Source: Hydrogenothermaceae bacterium
GTDB taxonomy: Bacteria; Aquificota; Aquificia; Aquificales; Hydrogenothermaceae
Direction of reading: 5' to 3'
Length of the DNA: 35,109 bases
Assembly (NCBI GenBank): GCA_015490675.1
Contig: WFXI01000236.1
Span: 1 to 35,109, forward strand
The translations under genes were made by a program, and so were the position numbers. Numbering within the stretch: position 1 is the first letter of the stretch; every line of letters begins with the position of its first letter. The notes beneath the pieces are model-generated. The model made no database searches. It saw only the letters and a program-made list of their open reading frames with translations, and was not told the DNA's origin. This document shows, piece after piece, positions 21,882 through 28,980 of the stretch.

Positions 21882-23912
21882 CTATTTTTGAAGTTTAGAA
21901 TTTAAGTAAAAATCTAGGAGGGTTTTAAATACTGCTACAAGTTGTTTTTCCTCTAACCCTGGGCCTGAAAGTTTTAGGTTATAAAAATCCTCACCTTCTA
22001 AAGAGTTTCCTCCATCTTTTGTTCCAAAAGCTTTATCAAATAAATCTCTACCATAAACAAACTGTTGTGTTAAAACAACCTGTAGATATCTTCCATCAAG
22101 GCCATAAGCTCTATCTTTAGAAGGCATAAAAAGAGATTGCTTTATAGCATTGTTGTTATCTAGATATCCTATCAGATTTTTGTTAGTAAGAATGTTAGTA
22201 GAAGATGTTATTTTTAGATATTCTTTAGCTATATTAAAATCCAAGTTCCCATTTGAGCTAATACATTGATTATTCGTAGAATCATAAGTAACATATCCTA
22301 GTATTCTACAAATACCCTCATTGTTACTTCTAAAATGGTCTATTCCATTTGTCATTGTAAAGTAGAGTTGATATTCTCCATAATCTTTAGGGTCATACTG
22401 CCCTGCTATTAGTCCTAAGTATCCTGAGGCATTCCCATCTTCAATCTGGTTTAGCTTATCAGCCCAGTATTTAATATCATATACATCACTATTGTATCCA
22501 TAATTTGTATCTTTCCAACCTGCAGATTTTGGTAATTTTCTCCAGTAAGAAAATGTGTTATCAACTGTTCCACTTATAGCTCCGTGGCAAGCTATACAGA
22601 ATGCCATTTCTTCTTCTGTTTGAGGTCTTAAATTACCGTTTTTATCCTCTATCCATCCTCCCATTAACCAGGTATCAGGGTCATTTGGCATTAAACCATT
22701 ATCGTAAGGTTTATATGCCAATTCTTCACCTTCTTCTCCTTCCTCAGGAGGATTACTTAAATCTTGCATAGCAATTTTTTTCATATATCTAAATTCTTTT
22801 AATTGTCCTGTTTTTCCTGCAAGTTGTGGATTGTTTTGCCAATCAGGGTCTATATAATAAACAGGATGAGCAAATTCTGTTCCTACAGGATAAAGCCCAA
22901 CTTTTTCGAAGCCTTTATATTGCCATACCTGTATATTAGAAGCATCTCCTACATAATAATCTGGAACCTGTAAAAATTTAATCCCATCTGCTAAAACCTG
23001 ATATTTAATTCTATATTTATCTAATATTTGTGTATTTAGTGTCTCTACTTCGCAGTTATCTGTTACTTGTTTAATGGTACATTCTAAAATAGCAAGGTTA
23101 ACTTTGTATATGTCTTTATTATAGATACCGTTTTCTTTTCTAAATTTTTCAGGAAGTCTTATCATTGCTGAATCAAGTCTTCCATTTGTAGGGAAAAATC
23201 CTGGAAAATGTTTCCAGTCATAGGCTCTCCACCAAGTATTTGTAGTATTATCATGAGTTGTTTCTGAAGTGTAAATAAACCCTTCATTATCTATGTAGTT
23301 TGTTTTTACAAAGGAAGTTCCATTCCATTTATAAAGTGGTGGCATATCTAATTTATATTTTCCAAGACCAATAGGATTATCACTTCCAAGATATAGACCT
23401 TGATTATATGCACTTTCCCAGTTGTTTTTCCTAATCCAATTATCAATAGAAACTATTTTGTTATCTTTGTTATCTTTAACCTGTTTATTTACTAAATCTA
23501 ATTCTGTCCATTTTTTACCATTTGCTAAAATTTTCTCTATTGTTTTTTCTGGTGATACAGCATTTAACCAGGGATTATCATTTGCAGGAAACCTGAGCCA
23601 GTTAATCTGGTTCTCCCAGTCTCCAGCATTATCTACAGGTGTATTTCCTGCATTATGACAAACATAACAAGGATTAGCAAATGCTTCTCCTGTTTTTGCT
23701 TTTCCTGTATCCGTATAACACTCTAATGGTATATATGCTGTTGGATTTTTATATTTTGTAAACCAAGGAAAACCTGCTATCAATCTTGGTGATAAATCTT
23801 TATCTGCATCATATTCACCTACAGGGTCAGATACATCAACTCCTCCAATGTTACAACCTGTAATAAATAACGGTAAAACTAATAAAGCTGACAAACTTTT
23901 TTTAATTGTCAT
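21882..23912 (-). CDS. Di-heme c-type cytochrome lipoprotein, unknown function
   Basis: A 676-residue exported lipoprotein: the signal sequence ends in the lipobox FITGC with acylated Cys20. Two CxxCH heme-binding motifs are present, CYVCH at 82-86 and CIACH at 439-443, about 355 residues apart, so a duplicated or two-domain cytochrome is possible. Much of the remainder is Trp/Tyr/Asn-rich and extracytoplasmic in character. The natural substrate or partner is unknown. It overlaps the preceding DUF2325 gene by 11 bases. With the porin and the divergent FMN protein it suggests an envelope electron-transfer role (inference). Confidence 0.85.
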   Translation of the reverse strand: MTIKKSLSALLVLPLFITGCNIGGVDVSDPVGEYDADKDLSPRLIAGFPWFTKYKNPTAYIPLECYTDTGKAKTGEAFANPCYVCHNAGNTPVDNAGDWENQINWLRFPANDNPWLNAVSPEKTIEKILANGKKWTELDLVNKQVKDNKDNKIVSIDNWIRKNNWESAYNQGLYLGSDNPIGLGKYKLDMPPLYKWNGTSFVKTNYIDNEGFIYTSETTHDNTTNTWWRAYDWKHFPGFFPTNGRLDSAMIRLPEKFRKENGIYNKDIYKVNLAILECTIKQVTDNCEVETLNTQILDKYRIKYQVLADGIKFLQVPDYYVGDASNIQVWQYKGFEKVGLYPVGTEFAHPVYYIDPDWQNNPQLAGKTGQLKEFRYMKKIAMQDLSNPPEEGEEGEELAYKPYDNGLMPNDPDTWLMGGWIEDKNGNLRPQTEEEMAFCIACHGAISGTVDNTFSYWRKLPKSAGWKDTNYGYNSDVYDIKYWADKLNQIEDGNASGYLGLIAGQYDPKDYGEYQLYFTMTNGIDHFRSNNEGICRILGYVTYDSTNNQCISSNGNLDFNIAKEYLKITSSTNILTNKNLIGYLDNNNAIKQSLFMPSKDRAYGLDGRYLQVVLTQQFVYGRDLFDKAFGTKDGGNSLEGEDFYNLKLSGPGLEEKQLVAVFKTLLDFYLNSKLQK

Positions 23913-24252
23913 TCTGCCTTCCCCCAGCTTGATAAATTTTACAGTTTTCTTTCAAAGAACAGCTATCACAAAGATAACTACACATATTTATTGTGTCCTT
24001 AAAACTTGAAATACTACTTTTATGACATAAAAAGAGAGGGATACCCCTCTCTTTAGAAACTGTTTTGGCAACTTTTGCAGTGTTGTGGTTTATATTTGAT
24101 GTTATTAACACAATAGCGTCTGAACTTTCTAATATACTCCATATATCTGGATGAGATTTAAAGATAAACTTTGCTTTTAAGCCTTTTTGTTTACAAATTT
24201 TGCTGTATTCCTTTTTTAACTTTGATAAACCTCCTAAAACTGTTACTGTCAT
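23902..24252 (-). CDS. DUF2325-family protein with C-terminal Cys cluster
   Basis: The 116-residue protein follows the DUF2325 layout: VTVLGGLSKLKKEY at the start, SDAIVLITSNINHNTAKVAKTV in the middle and IPLFLCHKSSISSFKD. The family has no settled function. Here a C-terminal tail carries C91, C95, C98 and C104 (plus C76 in the core), spacing Cx3Cx2Cx5C, which could hold a metal or iron-sulfur cluster (inference). No signal peptide, so it should be cytoplasmic, although both neighbours are exported. The ATG follows GAGGTAAC; it overlaps the lipoprotein gene by 11 bases. Confidence 0.8.
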   Translation of the reverse strand: MTVTVLGGLSKLKKEYSKICKQKGLKAKFIFKSHPDIWSILESSDAIVLITSNINHNTAKVAKTVSKERGIPLFLCHKSSISSFKDTINMCSYLCDSCSLKENCKIYQAGGRQNDN

Positions 24253-24266
24253 TTTTGTTACCTCTA

Positions 24267-24285
24267 GGCTTTAGAATATAAAGCC
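24267..24285 (-). other. Hairpin at the porin stop codon, possible mRNA-stabilising element
   Basis: GGCTTTA (24267-24273) pairs perfectly with TAAAGCC (24279-24285) around a five-base loop. It covers the end of the porin coding sequence and its stop codon. No T-run follows, so it is not a typical terminator. Such 3' hairpins may protect an abundant upstream message or limit expression of the downstream gene. Confidence 0.5.
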
Positions 24286-25539
24286 CATTCCTAGTTCAAA
24301 CACATCAGGTTCTCCACCACCTTTGTTATCCCTAAACTGATAGTCTGCTTTTAAGATGATGTTAGGGTGTGGTTTAAAGTTGAATCCTACCGTCCAGATT
24401 GTTTTGTCATTTGTTTTATCTGCTGTAAAGCCTGCAGGAACCTTTTCTTGAGTATTAAATCTTTCATATCTTACAAATATTGGAAGTGCAAATTTTTCGT
24501 TTTTTGTAATTAAAGGAAATACATCATAGGCTAAATTTACATAGTATCCATATACTTCCTTACCTATTGTTTGACCTAATGCAGTTGAAATTTTATCTGC
24601 ATCAGATAAGTATCCTTTTACATAAAGTCCTGTAACTTCAAAGTCTTTCCAGTTATATCTCAAGTGAATATCATACATTTGAACTGTTCCGTCTATTTTG
24701 TTTCCACTTGCATCAGTATCTCCTTGTCCAGAGTTTCCTCTATATGCAGAAATACCAGCCATTAATCCATCTATTCCTGTGTAATCAAATCTTCCAACTA
24801 TAGCCAAGTCTTCAGCATAAGCTTTTCCACCACCTTGTCTTCCACCTTTCACCCAGCTATCAGAAGAAAATCCTTTCGTAGTATTGTAATAAAAGCCATT
24901 CACAATACCTAAATAATAGGTAAAGTTATCAGCCGTACTAAACAGCATTATTCCATTTTCGTTCCATGTGGAAGGTATAATTTTTGTTTCAACTTCTGGT
25001 CTGTTTACTGAGTTAAAGAATATAGGTTCGTGTAGTAAGTTTGTTACACCTAAAGGTATAAGCTGGTTTCCTATTCTTATATTGAAATAGTCATTGAATA
25101 AAAGGTCTATATATAAAAACTCAACTTTTACTTCATCAGTATGTTCAAACTCAATTTCAGAGTTTAAAACTATGTTGTCTGTGAACTTATAACCTATATA
25201 TGGAATAAATCTATATGTGTCTGTCATATCTTTTTTTGTTGAACTTTGCCAGTTTTGGTAAATAATCTCACCATAACCACCTATAGATAAACCCTTTGGA
25301 GAAAAGTAAACTTTAGAAGCTGCATATCCCATACCTGCGAACTGTTGTTGCCTTAATTCAGGTATTGCAACTTGTTCTTTTAAATCTGCAATTTCGTCAA
25401 TTAGAAGTTGGTTCTTTTCCTCTAGAGCTTCTATTCTTTTTTTAAGTTCTTCTATAGTTACATCTGTAGAAGCTAAAGTTGTTGTAACTGTTGCTGTAGT
25501 AGCTAATGCTGTTAAAGCTAAGCTTGCCAATTTTTTCAT
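24271..25539 (-). CDS. Outer-membrane porin with coiled-coil N-terminus
   Basis: A 422-residue protein with a signal peptide (cut near residue 23, LAS), then a short coiled coil (TIEELKKRIEALEEKNQLLIDEIADLKEQV, about 28-57) and a long series of alternating beta strands ending in Phe (ELGMGFIF), the outer-membrane C-terminal signature. The pattern resembles phosphate-selective porin O/P-type or related channels; the coil may be periplasmic and anchor to peptidoglycan or trimerise. AAGGAGG precedes the ATG. It heads the leftward unit with DUF2325 and the di-heme lipoprotein. Confidence 0.88.
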   Translation of the reverse strand: MKKLASLALTALATTATVTTTLASTDVTIEELKKRIEALEEKNQLLIDEIADLKEQVAIPELRQQQFAGMGYAASKVYFSPKGLSIGGYGEIIYQNWQSSTKKDMTDTYRFIPYIGYKFTDNIVLNSEIEFEHTDEVKVEFLYIDLLFNDYFNIRIGNQLIPLGVTNLLHEPIFFNSVNRPEVETKIIPSTWNENGIMLFSTADNFTYYLGIVNGFYYNTTKGFSSDSWVKGGRQGGGKAYAEDLAIVGRFDYTGIDGLMAGISAYRGNSGQGDTDASGNKIDGTVQMYDIHLRYNWKDFEVTGLYVKGYLSDADKISTALGQTIGKEVYGYYVNLAYDVFPLITKNEKFALPIFVRYERFNTQEKVPAGFTADKTNDKTIWTVGFNFKPHPNIILKADYQFRDNKGGGEPDVFELGMGFIF

Positions 25540-25616
25540 CTATAAACCTCCTTTTTGATATTTAGTCTCAATTTCAATTTTGAAGTATAATATAGAAAAA
25601 AGAAACACTTGTTTTT

Positions 25617-25641
25617 ATGATAATAAAGGCTTGTTTATCAT
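25617..25641. promoter_or_regulatory. Inverted repeat in the divergent porin/FMN-protein promoter region
   Basis: ATGATAA (25617-25623) and TTATCAT (25635-25641) form a perfect 7+7 inverted repeat around 11 bases, near the middle of the 155-base divergent spacer. It could be an operator for a dimeric regulator controlling both directions. It does not match the FNR consensus spacing. Evidence is the symmetry and position only. Confidence 0.35.
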
Positions 25642-25694
25642 ATTTTTTGCTGTTGTCAGATATATTATGGAAAAAAATAGAAGGAGGAAGTTAG

Positions 25695-26231
25695 TTGAAA
25701 ATAATAAAAGCCTTATTTGTTTCTGTATTAACTATTTTTAGTTTTTCATTTGCAATGTTACTAATAAAACCTGAAGAGGCAGTAAAAGAAGTTTTCCCAG
25801 ATGCAAAAATAGAAAAGAAAAACATTCTAATTACAAGAGCTAAAAAAGCTAAAATTTCTAAAATAACCAAAAAACCTTTAAAGTCCTCTATATTTACAGC
25901 ATATATAGCAAGGAAAAATGGAAAAGTAATTGGATATGCATTACTTCATTCCCATAGAATTAGGACAAAAAATGAAGTTGCATTAATATCTTTTGATAAA
26001 GATTGTAATGTGATAGATACAGAAATTATAGCTTTTTATGAACCTCCAGAATACATTCCATCAGACAAATGGCAGAAAAACTTTGAAGGTAAGAATAAAG
26101 ATAACCTCCCTGTTTTAAGACAAAATATACCAAACATTACTGGAGCAACCCTTTCTACACAGGGTTTAACGACAGGTGTTAGAGAAGCTATTGCAATTTG
26201 CGAAGTTGTTTTAAAGGAGCAATTTAAATGA
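25695..26231 (+). CDS. Exported FMN-binding domain protein
   Basis: A 178-residue protein starting at TTG, with AAGGAGG seven bases upstream. It has a signal sequence (KALFVSVLTIFSFSFA, to about residue 20) and an FMN-binding domain of NqrC/RnfG type. The motif NITGATLST places T152 as the likely site of covalent FMN attachment via phosphoester. Family members pass electrons in envelope complexes. It overlaps the next gene by four bases, so it probably works with the two membrane proteins that follow. Confidence 0.85.
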   Translation: MKIIKALFVSVLTIFSFSFAMLLIKPEEAVKEVFPDAKIEKKNILITRAKKAKISKITKKPLKSSIFTAYIARKNGKVIGYALLHSHRIRTKNEVALISFDKDCNVIDTEIIAFYEPPEYIPSDKWQKNFEGKNKDNLPVLRQNIPNITGATLSTQGLTTGVREAIAICEVVLKEQFK

Positions 26232-26704
26232 GATTTGTTGTTCAACATAAAAAAGCTGTTTATATAAATTTTCTAGTTATTTTATTCTCTTTGGCTATTT
26301 ATCCATTTCTGGCTCTTTATGTTTTATTTAAATATTTTACAAATGAGCTCTTCCCAAAAGATATAGTCCTTGCTTTACAGGGAAATCCTGAAGAGTTCTT
26401 AGAACCAAAATCTTTAGAAGCTATTATTGAAGCAATTCACATAGAAAGTTTTCTTTCTATAATCTTGTTTTTAACAATATTATCTATCTTCATAAGGGTA
26501 AATATATCTGATAAAGTAAAAATCTTCACAAGTTTGTTTTTATTTTTGTTTTATTTAGGATATATTTTTTCAATTTTTGCTATAAAGTTTGGATTAAATG
26601 CTTTTAGTTATGTATATTTTGCTTCGTTTATTGGATTTATTTCTTTATCTTTTATCGTTAACACTATAAATTTGTTTTCATTTTTAACAGGTAAAATAAA
26701 ATGA
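26228..26704 (+). CDS. Four-TM membrane protein A
   Basis: The 158-residue protein has about four hydrophobic segments (residues 13-36, 73-90, 99-121, 126-152). The loop before TM2 reads PKSLEAIIEAIHIESF, with H71 at the membrane edge. It overlaps the FMN-protein gene (ATGA) and the next gene by four bases. Its layout matches the following gene, so both may descend from one duplicated gene. A heme- or quinone-linked role is possible but not shown. Confidence 0.75.
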   Translation: MRFVVQHKKAVYINFLVILFSLAIYPFLALYVLFKYFTNELFPKDIVLALQGNPEEFLEPKSLEAIIEAIHIESFLSIILFLTILSIFIRVNISDKVKIFTSLFLFLFYLGYIFSIFAIKFGLNAFSYVYFASFIGFISLSFIVNTINLFSFLTGKIK

Positions 26705-27111
26705 AGGTAATATCTGTTGTAGCAATTCTTTTTGGTTTGATTTGTTTTATACAGATTTTTTCAGGAATTTATCTGTTTTTTATAAGATATCCTATTGAAA
26801 TTTTAAACGAACCTTTAAATAAAAGTTTACTTGGACTTGTAGAAGTAGCTTTCCCACATTTTTTAGCAATTTCATTAACAGTATTTATTATTCTTCATCT
26901 TTTCTACTTTTTCAAAGTGAACTTAAAAATATTTGTTTTTGCATTTATATTTTTCATTTCTGGAATGCTTGATATAATCTCGAATTTTTTAATAGTATAT
27001 CTATCTTCTAAATTTTATCTTTTAAAGCTTATGTCCTTTCTAACATTTGAAATTTGCTTTTTTATAGCCTGTATATCTCTAATACTATTATTTAAGAAAC
27101 GGCTTACTTAA
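26701..27111 (+). CDS. Four-TM membrane protein B
   Basis: A 136-residue protein with about four hydrophobic segments. The loop and TM2 region reads NKSLLGLVEVAFPHFLAISLTVFIILHLFYF, with H53 and H66 about one membrane-half apart, a spacing that could hold a heme or other cofactor (inference). It aligns in layout with protein A (KSL...E...H/F). It ends eight bases into the convergent rhodanese gene, and no good terminator follows. Confidence 0.75.
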   Translation: MKVISVVAILFGLICFIQIFSGIYLFFIRYPIEILNEPLNKSLLGLVEVAFPHFLAISLTVFIILHLFYFFKVNLKIFVFAFIFFISGMLDIISNFLIVYLSSKFYLLKLMSFLTFEICFFIACISLILLFKKRLT

Positions 27112-27481
27112 ATCCTTTTTCTACAGGTAAACCTGCCTTTTTCCATTCTAAAATACCACCTTTTAAGTTATAGACATTTTTTATTCCCATATTTTCTAAA
27201 GCTTTAGAAGCAACAACACTTCTATTACCACTTCTACAATAAACTAAAACTTTTTTATTTCTTAATCCTTCTAAATATATGTATCTAAAAAGCTGAACAG
27301 GAATTAAGTTAGCACCTTTTATGTGTCCTTCTTCTGCGAACTCTTTTGGAGTTCTAACATCTAGAATAACTACATCTTTTTCTTTCATAAGTTTTGCAAA
27401 AGTTTTTGCATCTATGTTTTCAAATGCAAACGAAAAAGATATAGTTAAAAGTGTTATCATATATAAATATATATGTTTCAT
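27104..27481 (-). CDS. Exported single-domain rhodanese
   Basis: A 125-residue protein with a signal sequence (KHIYLYMITLLTISFSFA, to about residue 19) and one rhodanese domain. LDVRTPKEFAEEGHIKGA opens the domain, and C82 in CRSGNRS is the active cysteine, in a loop of six residues as in thiosulfate-type sulfurtransferases. It is probably periplasmic and could carry sulfane sulfur. AAGGAG precedes the ATG. Its last eight bases overlap the convergent membrane-protein gene. Confidence 0.9.
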   Translation of the reverse strand: MKHIYLYMITLLTISFSFAFENIDAKTFAKLMKEKDVVILDVRTPKEFAEEGHIKGANLIPVQLFRYIYLEGLRNKKVLVYCRSGNRSVVASKALENMGIKNVYNLKGGILEWKKAGLPVEKGFK

Positions 27482-27513
27482 ACTGTAATCTCCTTATTTT
27501 AATATTCTGATAT

Positions 27514-27519
27514 ATTATA
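27514..27519 (-). promoter_or_regulatory. Possible -10 element for the rhodanese gene
   Basis: A perfect TATAAT reads leftward 33 bases upstream of the rhodanese ATG. No convincing -35 is found 16-18 bases upstream. The position is right for a short leader carrying the AAGGAG site. Confidence 0.35.
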
Positions 27520-27585
27520 ACTTGAATAATTTATTTATTGATATAACTTTTTTCAAGCCAAAAACAATACAAAAAGGGGAATTCT

Positions 27586-28932
27586 ATGTATAGAGTTGCA
27601 ATAGTAGGAAGACCAAATGTTGGTAAATCTTCTCTTTTTAATAGGATTGTAGGAAAGAGAAAAGCAATAGTTGAAGATATCCCAGGGGTTACTAGAGATA
27701 GACTAATATCTACAGCAGAATGGAGAGGTATACCTTTCGAAGTTGTAGATACAGGTGGATACATAGACACAGATAAAGACCAATTTGCACCATACATTCA
27801 AGAGCAAGTGAAAAAAGAGCTTGATGATGCAGATGCATTTATTTTAGTTGTTGATTCAAGAACAGGTTTAACAGAAGCAGATAAAGATGTTGCAAGGCTT
27901 TTACATCAAACAAAAAAACCTGTTTATGTTGCTGTTAATAAAATAGATAACCCTTTACAGGAAGACTTAATATACGAATTCTACGAACTTGGTTTTGATA
28001 AAGTATTTCCAGTATCTACAATACAAAAAAACGGAGTGGCAGACCTCTTAGATGCTGTGGTTGAAGATATACCAGATTACGAAATAGAAGCTTCAAAAAA
28101 AGAAATCAAAGAAGAAGAAAAACAAAAATCAGATGAAATTAAAGTTGCAATTGTAGGAAAACCAAATGCAGGAAAATCATCATTGTTAAATGCTATAACT
28201 GGAGAAGAAAGAGCTTTAGTTTCAAATATTCCAGGAACTACAAGAGATACAGTTGATACAGTTTTAGAAATAGATGGGAAAAGATACAGATTTTTAGATA
28301 CTGCAGGCCTAAGAAAAAAATCAAAGGTAGACTACGGAGTTGAGTTTTTTAGTGTAGGAAGAACATTAGATGCAATAAAGAAAGCTGATGTTATAGTTCA
28401 TGTAATAGATGCAAATCAAGGAGCAACAGAGCAAGACCAAAAAATAGCCCATTTAGCTCAAAAATACTACAAACCTGTTGTTATAGCTATAAATAAAATA
28501 GACACAATTCCAAATAAAAGAGAAGTCATAAATGCTTTAATAAATCAAGTTAGAGAGAAATTGTATTTTCTTCCGTATGCACCAATAGTTTTAGTTTCTG
28601 CCAAAAAGAAAAAAGGTATTGATAAACTTTTAAAAGAGATAGAAGAAGTATATGAACAGGTATGGAAAAGGGTTTCAACTGGTAAACTAAATAGAGCTAT
28701 AAAGCAACTTTTATCTTTACAGGCACCACCAACATACAGAGGAAAACCACTAAAAATATACTATGCAACACAGCTAGAGGGAAAACCACCTTGTTTTTTA
28801 ATGTTTGTGAATTATCCAGAAGGATTTAAAGAAAGTTATGTGAAGTATTTAGAAAATAACTTAAGAAAACTACTAGACTTAGAAAAAGCCCCTATAAAAT
28901 TACTCTTTAGAGATAGACATACACAAGATTAA
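27586..28932 (+). CDS. der: GTPase Der (EngA), 50S assembly factor
   Basis: Der has two tandem GTPase domains and helps build the 50S subunit. Domain 1 shows GRPNVGKS (8-15), DTGG (55-58) and NKID (118-121). Domain 2 shows GKPNAGKS (191-198), DTAG (238-241) and NKID near 303. A charged linker (KKEIKEEEKQKSDE) joins them. The C-terminal KH-like domain has APPTYRGKPLKIYYATQ and FVNYPEGF. The 448-residue length is normal. AAAAGGGG precedes the ATG. Confidence 0.97.
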   Translation: MYRVAIVGRPNVGKSSLFNRIVGKRKAIVEDIPGVTRDRLISTAEWRGIPFEVVDTGGYIDTDKDQFAPYIQEQVKKELDDADAFILVVDSRTGLTEADKDVARLLHQTKKPVYVAVNKIDNPLQEDLIYEFYELGFDKVFPVSTIQKNGVADLLDAVVEDIPDYEIEASKKEIKEEEKQKSDEIKVAIVGKPNAGKSSLLNAITGEERALVSNIPGTTRDTVDTVLEIDGKRYRFLDTAGLRKKSKVDYGVEFFSVGRTLDAIKKADVIVHVIDANQGATEQDQKIAHLAQKYYKPVVIAINKIDTIPNKREVINALINQVREKLYFLPYAPIVLVSAKKKKGIDKLLKEIEEVYEQVWKRVSTGKLNRAIKQLLSLQAPPTYRGKPLKIYYATQLEGKPPCFLMFVNYPEGFKESYVKYLENNLRKLLDLEKAPIKLLFRDRHTQD

Positions 28933-28980
28933 AAGCTTAATGTTAAAATAATTCTAATTACTACTTTCGAGGTATCTTAT

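Noticed and set aside
27122..27142. Possible terminator CAGG-TAAA-CCTG followed by CCTTTTT after the 4-TM operon
   Set aside because: The stem is only four pairs and is within the rhodanese coding sequence; too weak to call.
27522..27547. TTGAAT and TATAAC as a der promoter
   Set aside because: The spacer is only 14 bases, outside the usual range; der's true promoter was not identified.
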